Virus record (IMG/VR): IMGVR_UViG_3300049203_000108
Location: 1-37,943 of that record
Strand: one strand, 5' to 3'
DNA: 37,943 bases
DNA from: a virus
Numbering within the stretch: the stretch's first letter is position 1; each line of letters opens with the position of its first letter. The translations under genes and the position numbers were made by a program. Positions 1-6,876 of the stretch are shown piece after piece. The notes below the pieces were generated by a model that did no database searches, was not told where the DNA came from, and worked only from the letters and a program-made list of their open reading frames with translations.

Positions 1-127
1 GGAGCAGTTCCTTGAGACAGTAGATTTTGCATCGAGGGGGGATCAACGATGTGGAAGCTAAAAGACCTGCTTAAACGGGATGACGAACTAAACGAAATCA
101 AGCCTGGTTTCGACACGACATCAGAGC
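1..127. repeat. Left copy of the 127-bp terminal direct repeat (circular-assembly overlap)
   Basis: Bases 1-127 are identical to 37817-37943. An exact 127-base overlap at both ends is what a de Bruijn assembler with k=127 leaves on a circular contig, so this is most likely an artefact of linearising a circular molecule rather than a biological terminal repeat. The gene starting at 49 therefore continues from the right end. Confidence 0.9.
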
Positions 128-240
128 TCAATCAAACTCCGCCTAAGCTTCAAAAAGACAAATGGGTTTGGCTTAAGCCAGATGACCTTAGGCAACTCGA
201 CGAACCTAAACATGACTCGCAACAAGAGGCAGAACTGTAA
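49..240 (+). CDS. Small hypothetical protein upstream of excisionase (63 aa)
   Basis: This is a charged, soluble 63-aa protein with no recognised domain. A strong purine-rich ribosome site (GAGGGGGG) lies 7 bases before the ATG. The stop overlaps the next start as TAATG, so it is translationally coupled to the excisionase and integrase. Its first 79 bases are duplicated at the right end (37865-37943) because of the assembly overlap. Its place in front of xis-int suggests a role in, or co-regulation with, the integration module, but nothing in the protein itself shows this. Confidence 0.7.
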   Translation: MWKLKDLLKRDDELNEIKPGFDTTSELNQTPPKLQKDKWVWLKPDDLRQLDEPKHDSQQEAEL

Positions 241-452
241 TGGGCGCAAGAAGCATTAAAAACGTAACGCCAGAATATCTCTCGACCGGAACGATTGCGG
301 CAAAAATTGACCGCTGCACAGAGACCGTGCGTCGTGAGATCAAGTCGGGACGAATGAAAGCCGTGATGTTTAATGGCAATTACTTTGTTGAAGTACCTTG
401 GTTTGAGGAGTGGAAAGCTAAATATTTTAAGCCGGCTGGAGTAGATGTCTGA
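240..452 (+). CDS. xis: Excisionase / MerR-like helix-turn-helix protein
   Basis: This 70-aa basic protein has the shape of a phage excisionase. Residues about 16-35 (TGTIAAKIDRCTETVRREI) form a helix-turn-helix typical of MerR/AlpA-type DNA-binding folds, followed by a short wing and an aromatic tail (VPWFEEWKAKYF). It starts at TAATG on the stop of the preceding gene and ends 8 bases into the integrase gene, so the three genes are one translational unit. The expected role is to bend attachment-site DNA and steer the integrase towards excision. A simple transcription regulator is the alternative. Confidence 0.7.
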   Translation: MGARSIKNVTPEYLSTGTIAAKIDRCTETVRREIKSGRMKAVMFNGNYFVEVPWFEEWKAKYFKPAGVDV

Positions 453-1545
453 TCTTAAGAAGCACAAAGACAGAAAAGGCAACTCAACAGCGCATCTTTA
501 CCAAGATCAAAACACGCTGGAGTTTTGGGCCGTCATTCGCGTTAAAGACAAGGTTCGAAAGAAGAACCTACAGACATCCAATTACCTTGAGGCAATCAGC
601 AAATTACCTAGCGTACTAATCGAGCTCGGCAAGCCAGTTGATGAGAAGACCAAAAGCAAACTGCCAGCAAAGATCATTAAAGATTATTGGCTGGACTTAC
701 GAAAAGAAAAGGTCGCAAGAGAATATCGACCTGGAACATTGAAGGCGTTTGATACGAATGGGCGCGTTTTTATTTTGCCTTACTTTGGCAACATGCGCCC
801 CGACGAGATTCATTCAAACATGCTTACTGATTACCTGATTTGGCATAGGACCAATCATCAAGGTAAACAGCTTTTTAATATCTATAAGTACTTGCGCAAC
901 GTTTTAAAATTCATGCTTAAAGTCGGTGCTATTCAGCAAACTCAAATGCCTGAATTCATTTTACCGAAAAAAGAAAAGCAGCATCACGACAAGAAAAAGG
1001 GCCGAGTCCTTACGCCGACTGAACGTAAGGCGCTAGCAAAGCCCGGCAGCATCAGAATTAAACTTATCGTGGGGCTTGGTGATGATCTTGGTATGCGCAA
1101 AATGGAGATTGGTTGTCTTGAGAAAGAGCGTCTTAAGAAAGAAGATGGGCGCACATTTATTCACTTAAGCGAAGACGATACCAAGACAGGAATGGCTCGC
1201 GTGGTGCCAATACCAAGGCGCCTAGAGAAATTACTTGAGAAACAAATTGAGCTCTCAGGCGATAGCCAGTTTTTGTTTCCACGGCCTGATGGCAAAAAGC
1301 ATGTAAGTGATCGCTCGATTGATATTGAGTGGAACAAGGTAAAAGCAGAAGCAAAGATTCAAGGGCGCTTGCGCTTTCACGACTTGCGCCATTCGCGCGC
1401 TACAGAGTTTGCAAGAGCAAATATCAACCCAGCAATTGCCTGCACAATCTTAGGCATGAGCCTTCGCATGTATCAGAAGGTTTACTTGAATCTCTCTGGA
1501 AAAGACTTGGCAAAAGCCATTGATTCCATGGAGGCACGTAAATGA
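445..1545 (+). CDS. int: Tyrosine-family site-specific integrase
   Basis: This 366-aa phage integrase has an N-terminal arm/core-binding region (about 1-180) and a C-terminal catalytic domain (about 190-366). Visible catalytic residues are Arg218 (LGMRKMEI), the following Lys in DDTKTG, His312 and Arg315 in HDLRH, and the nucleophile Tyr347 (KVYLNL). The usual LGH box reads LGM, so the sixth conserved His/Trp position is Met338. Tyr343 lies close by and is an alternative nucleophile. The start overlaps xis by 8 bases (ATGTCTGA). It would integrate the circular phage DNA into the host chromosome at an att site. The 360-bp gap just downstream, with GTTACCC repeats, is the best place to look for attP. 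Confidence 0.93.
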   Translation: MSDLKKHKDRKGNSTAHLYQDQNTLEFWAVIRVKDKVRKKNLQTSNYLEAISKLPSVLIELGKPVDEKTKSKLPAKIIKDYWLDLRKEKVAREYRPGTLKAFDTNGRVFILPYFGNMRPDEIHSNMLTDYLIWHRTNHQGKQLFNIYKYLRNVLKFMLKVGAIQQTQMPEFILPKKEKQHHDKKKGRVLTPTERKALAKPGSIRIKLIVGLGDDLGMRKMEIGCLEKERLKKEDGRTFIHLSEDDTKTGMARVVPIPRRLEKLLEKQIELSGDSQFLFPRPDGKKHVSDRSIDIEWNKVKAEAKIQGRLRFHDLRHSRATEFARANINPAIACTILGMSLRMYQKVYLNLSGKDLAKAIDSMEARK

Positions 1546-1558
1546 TTATTGTTTATGC

Positions 1559-1578
1559 TGTTACCCAAAGTGTTACCC
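1559..1578. repeat. Two direct TGTTACCC half-sites, 12-bp period
   Basis: TGTTACCC occurs at 1559-1566 and again at 1571-1578. The same octamer forms each arm of the palindrome at 1754-1770. They may be integrase arm-type sites or secondary binding sites for the regulator that binds the palindrome. Confidence 0.6.
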
Positions 1579-1711
1579 CAGCTCTGTCAAAAACAGAACT
1601 AAAGTACGAGAATCATGAGGGTTTCGCAACTTGGTTACGGATTCCCTCCTGGACTACTAGGGTACTGAGGCTAACCTCTTGTACTCTTTATTTTATTCCT
1701 AGCGTTTGCAT

Positions 1712-1742
1712 TTGTGGCCTAAACCACATTTGCCACTATAAT
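1712..1742 (+). promoter_or_regulatory. Candidate early promoter for the replication operon
   Basis: A perfect TATAAT sits at 1737-1742, with a poor -35 (TTGTGG at 1712-1717, 19-bp spacer). The predicted transcription start lies a few bases before the palindrome at 1754-1770, so a bound repressor would block the start. The weak -35 suggests activation or a non-sigma70-like spacing. Confidence 0.45.
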
Positions 1743-1753
1743 CGACACGAGTT

Positions 1754-1770
1754 TGTTACCCAGGGTAACA
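1754..1770. promoter_or_regulatory. Perfect 17-bp palindromic operator
   Basis: TGTTACCC-A-GGGTAACA is a perfect dyad with a single central base. It lies 11 bp downstream of TATAAT and 136 bp before the first early gene, the position of a repressor operator. Either XRE regulator (35009 or 37416) could be the ligand. Confidence 0.65.
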
Positions 1771-1905
1771 TTTTTGCCGATTCGAGCGATTCCTGCGCTC
1801 TCAAGCCATCTTACCACAGTCAAAATCTTGAGCAAATAAACGAGCCAGACCAGAAGCACGGTCTAGGTCGATTTTTCACTACTGGACTCATCTCTGGAGA
1901 CATCA

Positions 1906-2745
1906 ATGGCTAAGCGATACACCGATACAGAACTCTACGACCAAGAATGGTTTTTAACTTTACCGCCACGCTTGAAATGCGCCTGGGAATGGCTTTGTAA
2001 ACGCTGTGATGTGATCGGACTTTGGCACATCAGCATGACCAAGCTTTCATTCGAGGTCGGCGAAACAGTTACGATTGATGAGCTAAAAACTCATTTCAAA
2101 GTTCAACTCATTGGCGATGACATGCTTTGGATTCCAGGCTTTGTGCCGTTCCAGTATGGCGATGAAGGCGGACGGCTTTCGTTAAAAAATAAATTTCACG
2201 TCTCTATCGCTGAGAAATTAAAAGCAAATGGCCTGCCCGAACCCATTTGGAAGCCTATTGCTATGCATACCGAATGCATTCCCAATGCATCAGACAGGGT
2301 GTCCGATGGGGATGGGAGTCCCCAAGGTAAAGGACAAGGACAAGGTAAAGGAAAAGGTAATAAAGAAGAAAGGGGTGTGGGGAAAACATCGGATGCGCAG
2401 CGAATGGAAAACACCATACGCTTTGATTACCGCCGCATTCTCGACATTTTCCCAAACCCGCAAAAGAAATCCAGGGCGCTTGCGCTTATGGCCGAAAACA
2501 TTGGCCAGCCTGAAACATTCGCAGAACTCGAGCGAGCAGTAAAAAACTACGACGAATGCTGCAGGCTTGAGGGCCGAGAGCTTAAATATATTTTAACCTT
2601 CCCAAGTTTCTTCGAAGAATGGCGCGATTGGATCGATTGGAAGCCAGACCTAGCTAGACCTACAGGTCCCACCGAAATGGAGAAGCTGATAGCCCGTATA
2701 GAACGCGACAAGCGTGATCGCGGGGAAGGAATGGCCGAGCAATGA
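1906..2745 (+). CDS. Phage replication initiator / replisome-organiser-like protein
   Basis: This 279-aa protein has three parts. An N-terminal domain (about 8-95) has the look of the winged-helix module of phage replication proteins. A Gly/Lys/Gln-rich linker (about 134-155, GQGQGKGKGNK) follows, then a helical C-terminal domain (about 165-260) ending in a charged tail. The three-part layout and its position as first gene of the early operon fit a lambda O / replisome-organiser role, binding the phage origin and recruiting the next gene's product. GGAG precedes the ATG at a good distance. Its stop overlaps the next start as ATGA. The origin may lie within this gene, as in lambda O, but no clear iterons are seen beyond the repetitive linker-coding DNA (2325-2365). 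Confidence 0.6.
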   Translation: MAKRYTDTELYDQEWFLTLPPRLKCAWEWLCKRCDVIGLWHISMTKLSFEVGETVTIDELKTHFKVQLIGDDMLWIPGFVPFQYGDEGGRLSLKNKFHVSIAEKLKANGLPEPIWKPIAMHTECIPNASDRVSDGDGSPQGKGQGQGKGKGNKEERGVGKTSDAQRMENTIRFDYRRILDIFPNPQKKSRALALMAENIGQPETFAELERAVKNYDECCRLEGRELKYILTFPSFFEEWRDWIDWKPDLARPTGPTEMEKLIARIERDKRDRGEGMAEQ

Positions 2746-3296
2746 ATCCATTTTTTCTAAAGCGCATTCAGCCAATCATTGACGCATGGGGCGCAAAATC
2801 TTTTCCGGTTGTCGTGATCGAGCGGATGGAAAAGCGCACTGGTGATTTGACAGAAAGTGAAATGAGTCAGCTGTGCAACATGCTGATCGATAACTGCGAG
2901 CGCGCACCCAATGTGCACAAAATCGTTGAGTATGCGCAGGTCGTACGCGGCCGTAGACGTATCGAGCAAGAGGAGCGTAAGGCCGATAAGCCCGATTGCT
3001 CTCATTGTTTTGATATGGGCGTTATCCAGGCAATCTCTCTTTATCCTGAGCAAGACTCAACACTCGTGCGCTGCACATGTAGGTCCGGATCAGAGCAAGA
3101 TTGGCGTCTTCCACAATGGATTCATGAATTCGGAGCGCTCTACAAAAAAGAATCATGCCCACTCGATTGGTTTGCGCCATCTAAGGGCGACCTCATCACT
3201 GAGACAAATAAAAAACGAGATGCTTGGCGTGAGCGTCTAAAAATTGCCGAGAAATTTTGGATGGCAGCAATTCCATCGCTGAAAGCTGGTGGCTAA
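2742..3296 (+). CDS. Zn-finger replication protein, probable helicase loader
   Basis: The protein has 184 aa. The N-terminal helical domain (about 1-70), with VIERMEKRTGDLTESEM and the helix around NCERAPNVHKIVEYAQ, resembles the loader-type domain found in phage replication proteins that follow an O-like initiator. A zinc-binding segment follows: CSHC near residue 87 pairs with CTC near residue 111. It is coupled by ATGA to the initiator gene, the same order as lambda O-P. I infer recruitment of host DnaB to the phage origin. No Walker motif is present, so it is not a DnaC-type ATPase. Confidence 0.5.
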   Translation: MNPFFLKRIQPIIDAWGAKSFPVVVIERMEKRTGDLTESEMSQLCNMLIDNCERAPNVHKIVEYAQVVRGRRRIEQEERKADKPDCSHCFDMGVIQAISLYPEQDSTLVRCTCRSGSEQDWRLPQWIHEFGALYKKESCPLDWFAPSKGDLITETNKKRDAWRERLKIAEKFWMAAIPSLKAGG

Positions 3297-3366
3297 ATGT
3301 CTAGAGAGCTTCATGTGACTTTTTACCGTTGTGATATAAATAGAGCCTGGACTCTATTCGGAGGTT
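3297..3366 (+). promoter_or_regulatory. Short gap with possible internal promoter
   Basis: The 70 bases contain TATAAA at 3335-3340 with no good -35, and GGAGG at 3359-3363 serving the next gene. An alternative reading frame starts with ATG at 3297, directly after the preceding stop, and runs to 3455 (52 aa), ending in an ATGA overlap with the RusA frame. Its second half is only a shifted reading of the next gene, so it is not called as a gene. Confidence 0.3.
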
Positions 3367-3582
3367 ATGCACATGCTGGATCCACAGCAGTCAGAGCTCT
3401 TAAAAAGTTTAGAAGACGAAGCTCAACAGCTGGCCAAGGCCGAGGCCGCGTATGAGGAAAACATACGCTACTGGCGCGGATTGCTCAGTCAAAAACGAAA
3501 CCGCAAGTATCAAGTCGAAGAGGACATTATCCGACTCAAACACGGACAACTCTCTTTCGACGATTACTGCGCAGCCCGGTAA
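3367..3582 (+). CDS. Small coiled-coil protein (71 aa)
   Basis: The 71-aa protein is almost wholly helical. Residues about 6-58 have heptad-like spacing (SELLKSLEDEAQQLAKAEAAY) and suggest a coiled coil. GGAGG lies immediately upstream. A second ATG at 3373 is possible and has slightly better spacing. It overlaps the RusA open frame by 131 bases in another frame. No family is recognised; its place between replication genes and RusA suggests a DNA-metabolism accessory role. Confidence 0.65.
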   Translation: MHMLDPQQSELLKSLEDEAQQLAKAEAAYEENIRYWRGLLSQKRNRKYQVEEDIIRLKHGQLSFDDYCAAR

Positions 3583-3961
3583 AGTACTTTTTTACTGCAC
3601 GATTCCCGGTCGCGCTGGCATTTTAAAAAACAGTAAGAAACTAATTCGCGTACGCGGACGCACTATCCCTATCTCAAACGACAGATACCGCGCCTGGGAG
3701 CGGCTTGCATATTCCTGTATCAAGCGGGCCGCTCTCGGGTGCCCCATTATCTTGGGCCCAGTAAATCTCAAGGCGCAATTCTATTTCGGCAATCGAAAAA
3801 ATGAACCTGATTTATCCAACCTTTACCAAGGCATTGAAGACGTTTTGCAAAAAGCTGGCGTCATCCAAAACGACAAACAAATTGTAAGCCACGATGGCAG
3901 TCGAAAGATTTTCGGCGAATCAGCCAGAGTGGAAATTGAACTAACCGAAGGAAGTTTATGA
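3452..3961 (+). CDS. rusA: RusA-family Holliday junction resolvase (start unresolved)
   Basis: The RusA fold is clear in the last 125 residues: a strand VLFYCTIPG, a basic region with KNSKK, then EPDLSNLYQGIEDVLQKAG and NDKQIVSHDGSRK. These match the D-x-D-N and D-D-x-Q-V blocks of RusA, with Ser at the second Asp position and Asn-Asp in place of Asp-Asp, as in some phage subfamilies. It would cut four-way junctions so the DNA can be packaged. The open frame begins with ATG 3452 but its first 43 codons are a shifted reading of the coiled-coil gene. No ATG, GTG or TTG lies near the expected start around 3575. An ATT at 3563 or a frame error are alternatives. Confidence 0.82.
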   Translation: MRKTYATGADCSVKNETASIKSKRTLSDSNTDNSLSTITAQPGKVLFYCTIPGRAGILKNSKKLIRVRGRTIPISNDRYRAWERLAYSCIKRAALGCPIILGPVNLKAQFYFGNRKNEPDLSNLYQGIEDVLQKAGVIQNDKQIVSHDGSRKIFGESARVEIELTEGSL

Positions 3962-4047
3962 TCTGCACCGAATGCGAGAAAGATGTTTGCGATTGCAAGC
4001 GACACAAGCGTTACCGGCCTGAGAAACAATTTTTGAGAGGGGCTTAG
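3958..4047 (+). CDS. 29-aa Cys-rich mini-protein
   Basis: ATG overlaps the RusA stop as ATGA, and the frame codes MICTECEKDVCDCKRHKRYR followed by a short tail. C-x2-C and C-x-C with following His suggest one bound zinc. It ends 2 bases before the next ATG, and its last codons carry the next gene's ribosome site (GAGAGGGG). The tight coupling supports a real gene despite its length. Confidence 0.55.
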   Translation: MICTECEKDVCDCKRHKRYRPEKQFLRGA

Positions 4048-4049
4048 AG

Positions 4050-4253
4050 ATGAACCTGATGAAGAGAGCAGAATTTAAAATCAGCGATACGCAGCTAAAA
4101 CAATTCGCACAAGAGCTTCTCATGTTCGGTCAGCAACACAAGCTAGAGCCACATGAACTCGCAATCGTTTTAAACATGGTATCTGACTTCATTGCTAAGT
4201 TCGTTGGTTTACAGAGCATAGAAACCAAAGTCACTACAGAGGAAACACCATGA
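4050..4253 (+). CDS. Small hypothetical protein (67 aa)
   Basis: This is a soluble helical protein with no recognised domain. It has a good ribosome site (GAGAGGGG) overlapping the previous mini-gene and an ATGA junction with the next gene. It belongs to the early accessory operon. Confidence 0.7.
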   Translation: MNLMKRAEFKISDTQLKQFAQELLMFGQQHKLEPHELAIVLNMVSDFIAKFVGLQSIETKVTTEETP

Positions 4254-4585
4254 ACCACCGCATAGCCAAGAAATGGATCGATGCACTGTGCTCGGGGGAG
4301 TATAAGCAGACTACTAGCACACTCAAAGACGCTTGTGGTTTTTGTTGCCTTGGTGTTCTGACTGATTTGGCAATCAAAGAAGGTGTCTTCTCTGGTTGGG
4401 ATGATTCTAGCGTTCAACGTCAGCGTGATGCCGTAGAGTTTGCTCCTGGAGAAGTATGTGAGTGGTCTGGTTTGAAAGTAAAAAATGGAGCGGTTTTCGA
4501 TAGATCTCTATCTAGCCTCAACGACACTGGCTACACCTTCGAAGAGATCGCGGGCGTCATCCAGTGCGCGGTGGAGGAATTGTGA
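4250..4585 (+). CDS. Conserved phage protein of unknown function (111 aa)
   Basis: The pattern NHRIAKKWIDALCSGEYKQ, GFCCLGVLTDL, WSGL and LNDTGYTFEEIAGVI is that of a widespread small phage family of unknown function. The family pattern runs K-x-W-x2-ALRSG-x-Y-x-Q, then FCCLGVL-x-DL, then LND-x-G-x-F-x2-IA-x2-I. The length is about normal for it. It is linked by ATGA to the upstream gene and GTGA to the downstream gene. Confidence 0.75.
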   Translation: MNHRIAKKWIDALCSGEYKQTTSTLKDACGFCCLGVLTDLAIKEGVFSGWDDSSVQRQRDAVEFAPGEVCEWSGLKVKNGAVFDRSLSSLNDTGYTFEEIAGVIQCAVEEL

Positions 4586-4755
4586 GAATAACTAAACTAG
4601 AATTATCAATGATCGCTGGACTGATTTTCATCGTTGTCTTCGTGGGTGCTCAAGTGTGGGCCAAGAATCATCTCTGCAAAACCTATTACTCGGACATGAA
4701 TCGGCTCGCTTGTTTCTTGAGTAGCTCAACACTTCCACAAAGGAGCAATCGATGA
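4582..4755 (+). CDS. Small membrane protein (57 aa), GTG start
   Basis: GTG at 4582 overlaps the previous stop (GTGA) and has GGAGG about 5 bases upstream, which decides this start over a longer in-frame reading from 4564. Residues about 9-27 (SMIAGLIFIVVFVGAQVW) form one transmembrane segment, followed by a short Cys-containing polar tail. The function is unknown; small early membrane proteins are often exclusion or inhibitor factors, but nothing specific is visible. Confidence 0.6.
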   Translation: MRITKLELSMIAGLIFIVVFVGAQVWAKNHLCKTYYSDMNRLACFLSSSTLPQRSNR

Positions 4756-5144
4756 CCCCGCAAAGCCCCGCAAAACCCGACAGTTCGTTTGCTGATTGGT
4801 TGAGAGAGAAGTTGGTGCCAAGTTCAGCGGCAATTGATGAACGAGTTAGAACCACTCCGCTTAGTTACTACGGCGCTGTACTTGAGCTTATTGAAGAACG
4901 CATCAACTCCCTCGAGGCCGTGAAGGTTTACATGGGAACGAATAAGACCTTCGCCACAACTAAAGAAGATCCAGGCGACACCCACAGCGCGTACCTCATA
5001 GGCATCCAACAAATTAAGAAGGGTGTGAGTAAGCGGGAGATAGAGCGCACTATTGAAACAACTTATGAGAGTAGCGGTCATCGTTCTCAAGCCTACGAGA
5101 AATTACTTAAACGTATTGATCAGGAAGGACTTGCACATGAGTAA
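4752..5144 (+). CDS. Hypothetical helical protein (130 aa)
   Basis: This soluble, mainly helical protein has no recognised motif. It starts in an ATGA overlap with the membrane-protein gene and has GGAG upstream (AAAGGAGCAATCG). Its stop lies 8 bases inside the next gene (ATGAGTAA). Confidence 0.7.
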   Translation: MTPQSPAKPDSSFADWLREKLVPSSAAIDERVRTTPLSYYGAVLELIEERINSLEAVKVYMGTNKTFATTKEDPGDTHSAYLIGIQQIKKGVSKREIERTIETTYESSGHRSQAYEKLLKRIDQEGLAHE

Positions 5145-5442
5145 GCCTAGAGAGTTTTGGATTCTGCCAGATTCAACCAATGACATAGATCAGCTGGTTC
5201 TTGATTACGAGCCACACAATTTCAATTCAGTTCACAATGAACGAATCCACGTCATCGAGTACTCGAGAGTCCAGGAGCTTGAGCGTGAGGTGGAGAAGCT
5301 AAGGGCTTTATCAATCATTGCCTATGCTGACGGTGTCTCAGATGGTGAGTCAGGCAATTACGAATTCGATGATCAAGAGCGCGATGAGATTAAGCGAGCC
5401 CGTGAACTGATCAAAACCACACACAACCAAAAGGCGGAGTGA
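5137..5442 (+). CDS. Hypothetical protein with coiled-coil segment (101 aa)
   Basis: Start ATG 5137 is chosen because it overlaps the previous stop (ATGAGTAA) and has AGGAAGGAC upstream. Residues about 42-63 (HVIEYSRVQELEREVEKLR) form a short coiled coil, a layout common in small phage proteins that begin with MSKP and contain a HVIEYS element. The function is unknown. Confidence 0.68.
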   Translation: MSKPREFWILPDSTNDIDQLVLDYEPHNFNSVHNERIHVIEYSRVQELEREVEKLRALSIIAYADGVSDGESGNYEFDDQERDEIKRARELIKTTHNQKAE

Positions 5443-5445
5443 AAG

Positions 5446-5658
5446 ATGAGTACACTCGGAACAATGAAACTAAAGCAAGAGACTGAGCCTGTTACGTGTG
5501 AGGCAAGACTGAGCTTATCGATGGACCCCAGAAATGATGGTGCGGGTGTTTTGATAATCATTTCAGAGCAGACTCCTCGCCAATGGATTCATTTCTATAT
5601 GTCAAAAGAACAGCTTGAAGACTTGTATGAAGAACTGAAGGTGAACCTTGGAAAATAA
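5446..5658 (+). CDS. Small hypothetical protein (70 aa)
   Basis: This beta-rich small protein has a helical end (MSKEQLEDLYEELKVNLGK). GCGGAG precedes the ATG by about 6 bases. No family is recognised. It overlaps the next gene by 11 bases. Confidence 0.65.
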   Translation: MSTLGTMKLKQETEPVTCEARLSLSMDPRNDGAGVLIIISEQTPRQWIHFYMSKEQLEDLYEELKVNLGK

Positions 5659-5944
5659 CCCAACCCCCACGCTAGAAGTAGCCATGCAAGAGCTGGAAGA
5701 GGCGCTTAAAATAAACCTTTGGTCAGGCCTCGATGACTATCGTGTCATCATTGAGAAATCGAAGGCCCTCCTCCAAGCGCTCAAGGGTGCTGAGTTCAAT
5801 GTAACAATTCACAAGCATCCAACTTTGCCGGGCTGGAACATCATCTATCATGAGCCAACTCCGATTGGATGGTTTGCGAGCATGCTTAAGCCAGATGAAA
5901 TGAAGGATGCGACTATGTACTTCAGTCCGAAAGCGGGTGGGTGA
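5648..5944 (+). CDS. Hypothetical protein (98 aa), TTG start
   Basis: TTG at 5648 is preceded by GAAGG at a workable distance and sits in the end of the previous gene. ATG 5684 is the fallback start. A helical first half is followed by a beta-rich second half (NVTIHKHPTLPGWNIIYHEP). No family is recognised. Confidence 0.6.
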   Translation: MENNPTPTLEVAMQELEEALKINLWSGLDDYRVIIEKSKALLQALKGAEFNVTIHKHPTLPGWNIIYHEPTPIGWFASMLKPDEMKDATMYFSPKAGG

Positions 5945-6138
5945 TGCCGAAGTTTATTGTTGATCTATGGCTTGATGGCTACGAGACAGACGAAGAATTG
6001 GAAAAAGCCTGTGAAGAGTTTATCTATGAGCAGCTCAATTTTACCGCGTCTTCTGTGAAGATAACAAAGCTAGAAGAACTAACAAAACCCCAGGGCGGTG
6101 ACACACGTAGTGCATCCGCAGGATGTGATGATGAGTAA
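5944..6138 (+). CDS. Small acidic hypothetical protein (64 aa)
   Basis: ATG 5944 overlaps the previous stop (TGATG). A GTG at 5941 is in frame directly before it. The N-terminal segment FIVDLWLDGYETDEELEKAC could form a small alpha-beta fold with an acidic surface. The stop overlaps the next start (ATGAGTAA). The function is unknown. Confidence 0.6.
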   Translation: MPKFIVDLWLDGYETDEELEKACEEFIYEQLNFTASSVKITKLEELTKPQGGDTRSASAGCDDE

Positions 6139-6343
6139 GTCAAAGGGACCTAACTTTATCGAAGATTATTGGCGAGAACGCCCTAGAGCTTTTGCTGCAA
6201 TTTGCGGAGAAAAGTCAGAGATGGTTCAGATTGTGCCCAAAGAAGGTAGCTATATCGTCTTAGCAAGTGATGACTGGAGAATCTTTGAGAACGGTTCTTG
6301 GCGTCCCATGACCACTGAAGAACAACTTGAGGCTTCGCTATGA
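6131..6343 (+). CDS. Small hypothetical protein (70 aa)
   Basis: Start ATG 6131 is chosen over a GTG at 6098 because it repeats the ATGAGTAAG junction used at 5137 and follows GCAGGATG. The protein carries a beta-strand pattern (IVLASDDWRIFENGSWRPM) but no known motif. Confidence 0.6.
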   Translation: MSKSKGPNFIEDYWRERPRAFAAICGEKSEMVQIVPKEGSYIVLASDDWRIFENGSWRPMTTEEQLEASL

Positions 6344-6876
6344 CCAAGCCAGCCCCTGAGGTGAGAATGGCGATAGCTGAGAAACTGGAGCACGCCGAGT
6401 ACATTCTTAAAGCCTATGCCGATTTGTCCGAGATGATCGACGAAGGTAATCTCTATTTCGCAGCCCATGCGTTCAAGGATGCACTCGAAGCTGCGCGCAA
6501 GGAACTATCTGAATTACGCAAGCACCTGGAGTTTGTCGAGAGCATGTATAAGCAGTGCAAGGAAACTAAAGACAATTGGGCCAAGGCTTGCGCTCAAGTT
6601 GAAAAGCAAAGAGATGATCTTCAAGACCAACTAGAAGCCCTATGGATGAGTGAGGACGTCTATTGCGACAAACACCCGAAAATAAAAATGAAAATTGGTG
6701 AGTGCTATCGATGTGGCGGCGACGGTTACACGGATTCTGATATTGATGAAATGAACGATCCTATGTCTTGGCATAGTGATGGGAACTGTTGGCAGTGTAA
6801 GGGAACAGGTCGAGGTTTCTTAGAATGTCACGTTTGCGAAATGGAAGCTGAAGAAGAACTAGAGGAGTCCACATGA
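6340..6876 (+). CDS. Coiled-coil protein with DnaJ-type CxxCxGxG zinc motif (178 aa)
   Basis: Residues about 10-110 are helical with a long coiled-coil stretch. Near residue 125-165 two C-x2-C-x-G-x-G units (CYRCGGDGY and CWQCKGTGRG) form a DnaJ-like zinc site. A third C-x2-C (CHVC) follows close to the acidic tail. The family is typical of phage early genes annotated as DnaJ-like zinc finger proteins, with no J-domain present. It probably binds a protein partner. It has ATGA overlaps on both sides. Confidence 0.68.
   Translation: MTKPAPEVRMAIAEKLEHAEYILKAYADLSEMIDEGNLYFAAHAFKDALEAARKELSELRKHLEFVESMYKQCKETKDNWAKACAQVEKQRDDLQDQLEALWMSEDVYCDKHPKIKMKIGECYRCGGDGYTDSDIDEMNDPMSWHSDGNCWQCKGTGRGFLECHVCEMEAEEELEEST

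Larger units (their letters stand above)
1546..1905. other. 360-bp non-coding control region after integrase; candidate attP and early promoter
   Basis: No convincing gene is present. An open frame through this stretch has implausible composition and runs into the next gene. The region holds two direct TGTTACCC repeats, a TATAAT box and a perfect 17-bp palindrome built from the same half-site. Phage attP sites usually lie beside int, so attP may be here, but no core identical to a known tRNA end can be recognised. Confidence 0.6.

Noticed and set aside
150-482. 110-codon minus-strand frame
   Set aside because: It is antisense to three coupled plus-strand genes including excisionase.
1542-1913. 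123-codon open frame after integrase
   Set aside because: It contains the repeats, promoter and palindrome, has unlike composition and overlaps the well-supported start at 1906.
2325-2365. Purine-rich repeats in the replication gene as origin iterons
   Set aside because: They encode the Gly/Lys/Gln linker and lack a constant iteron length; origin function cannot be supported.
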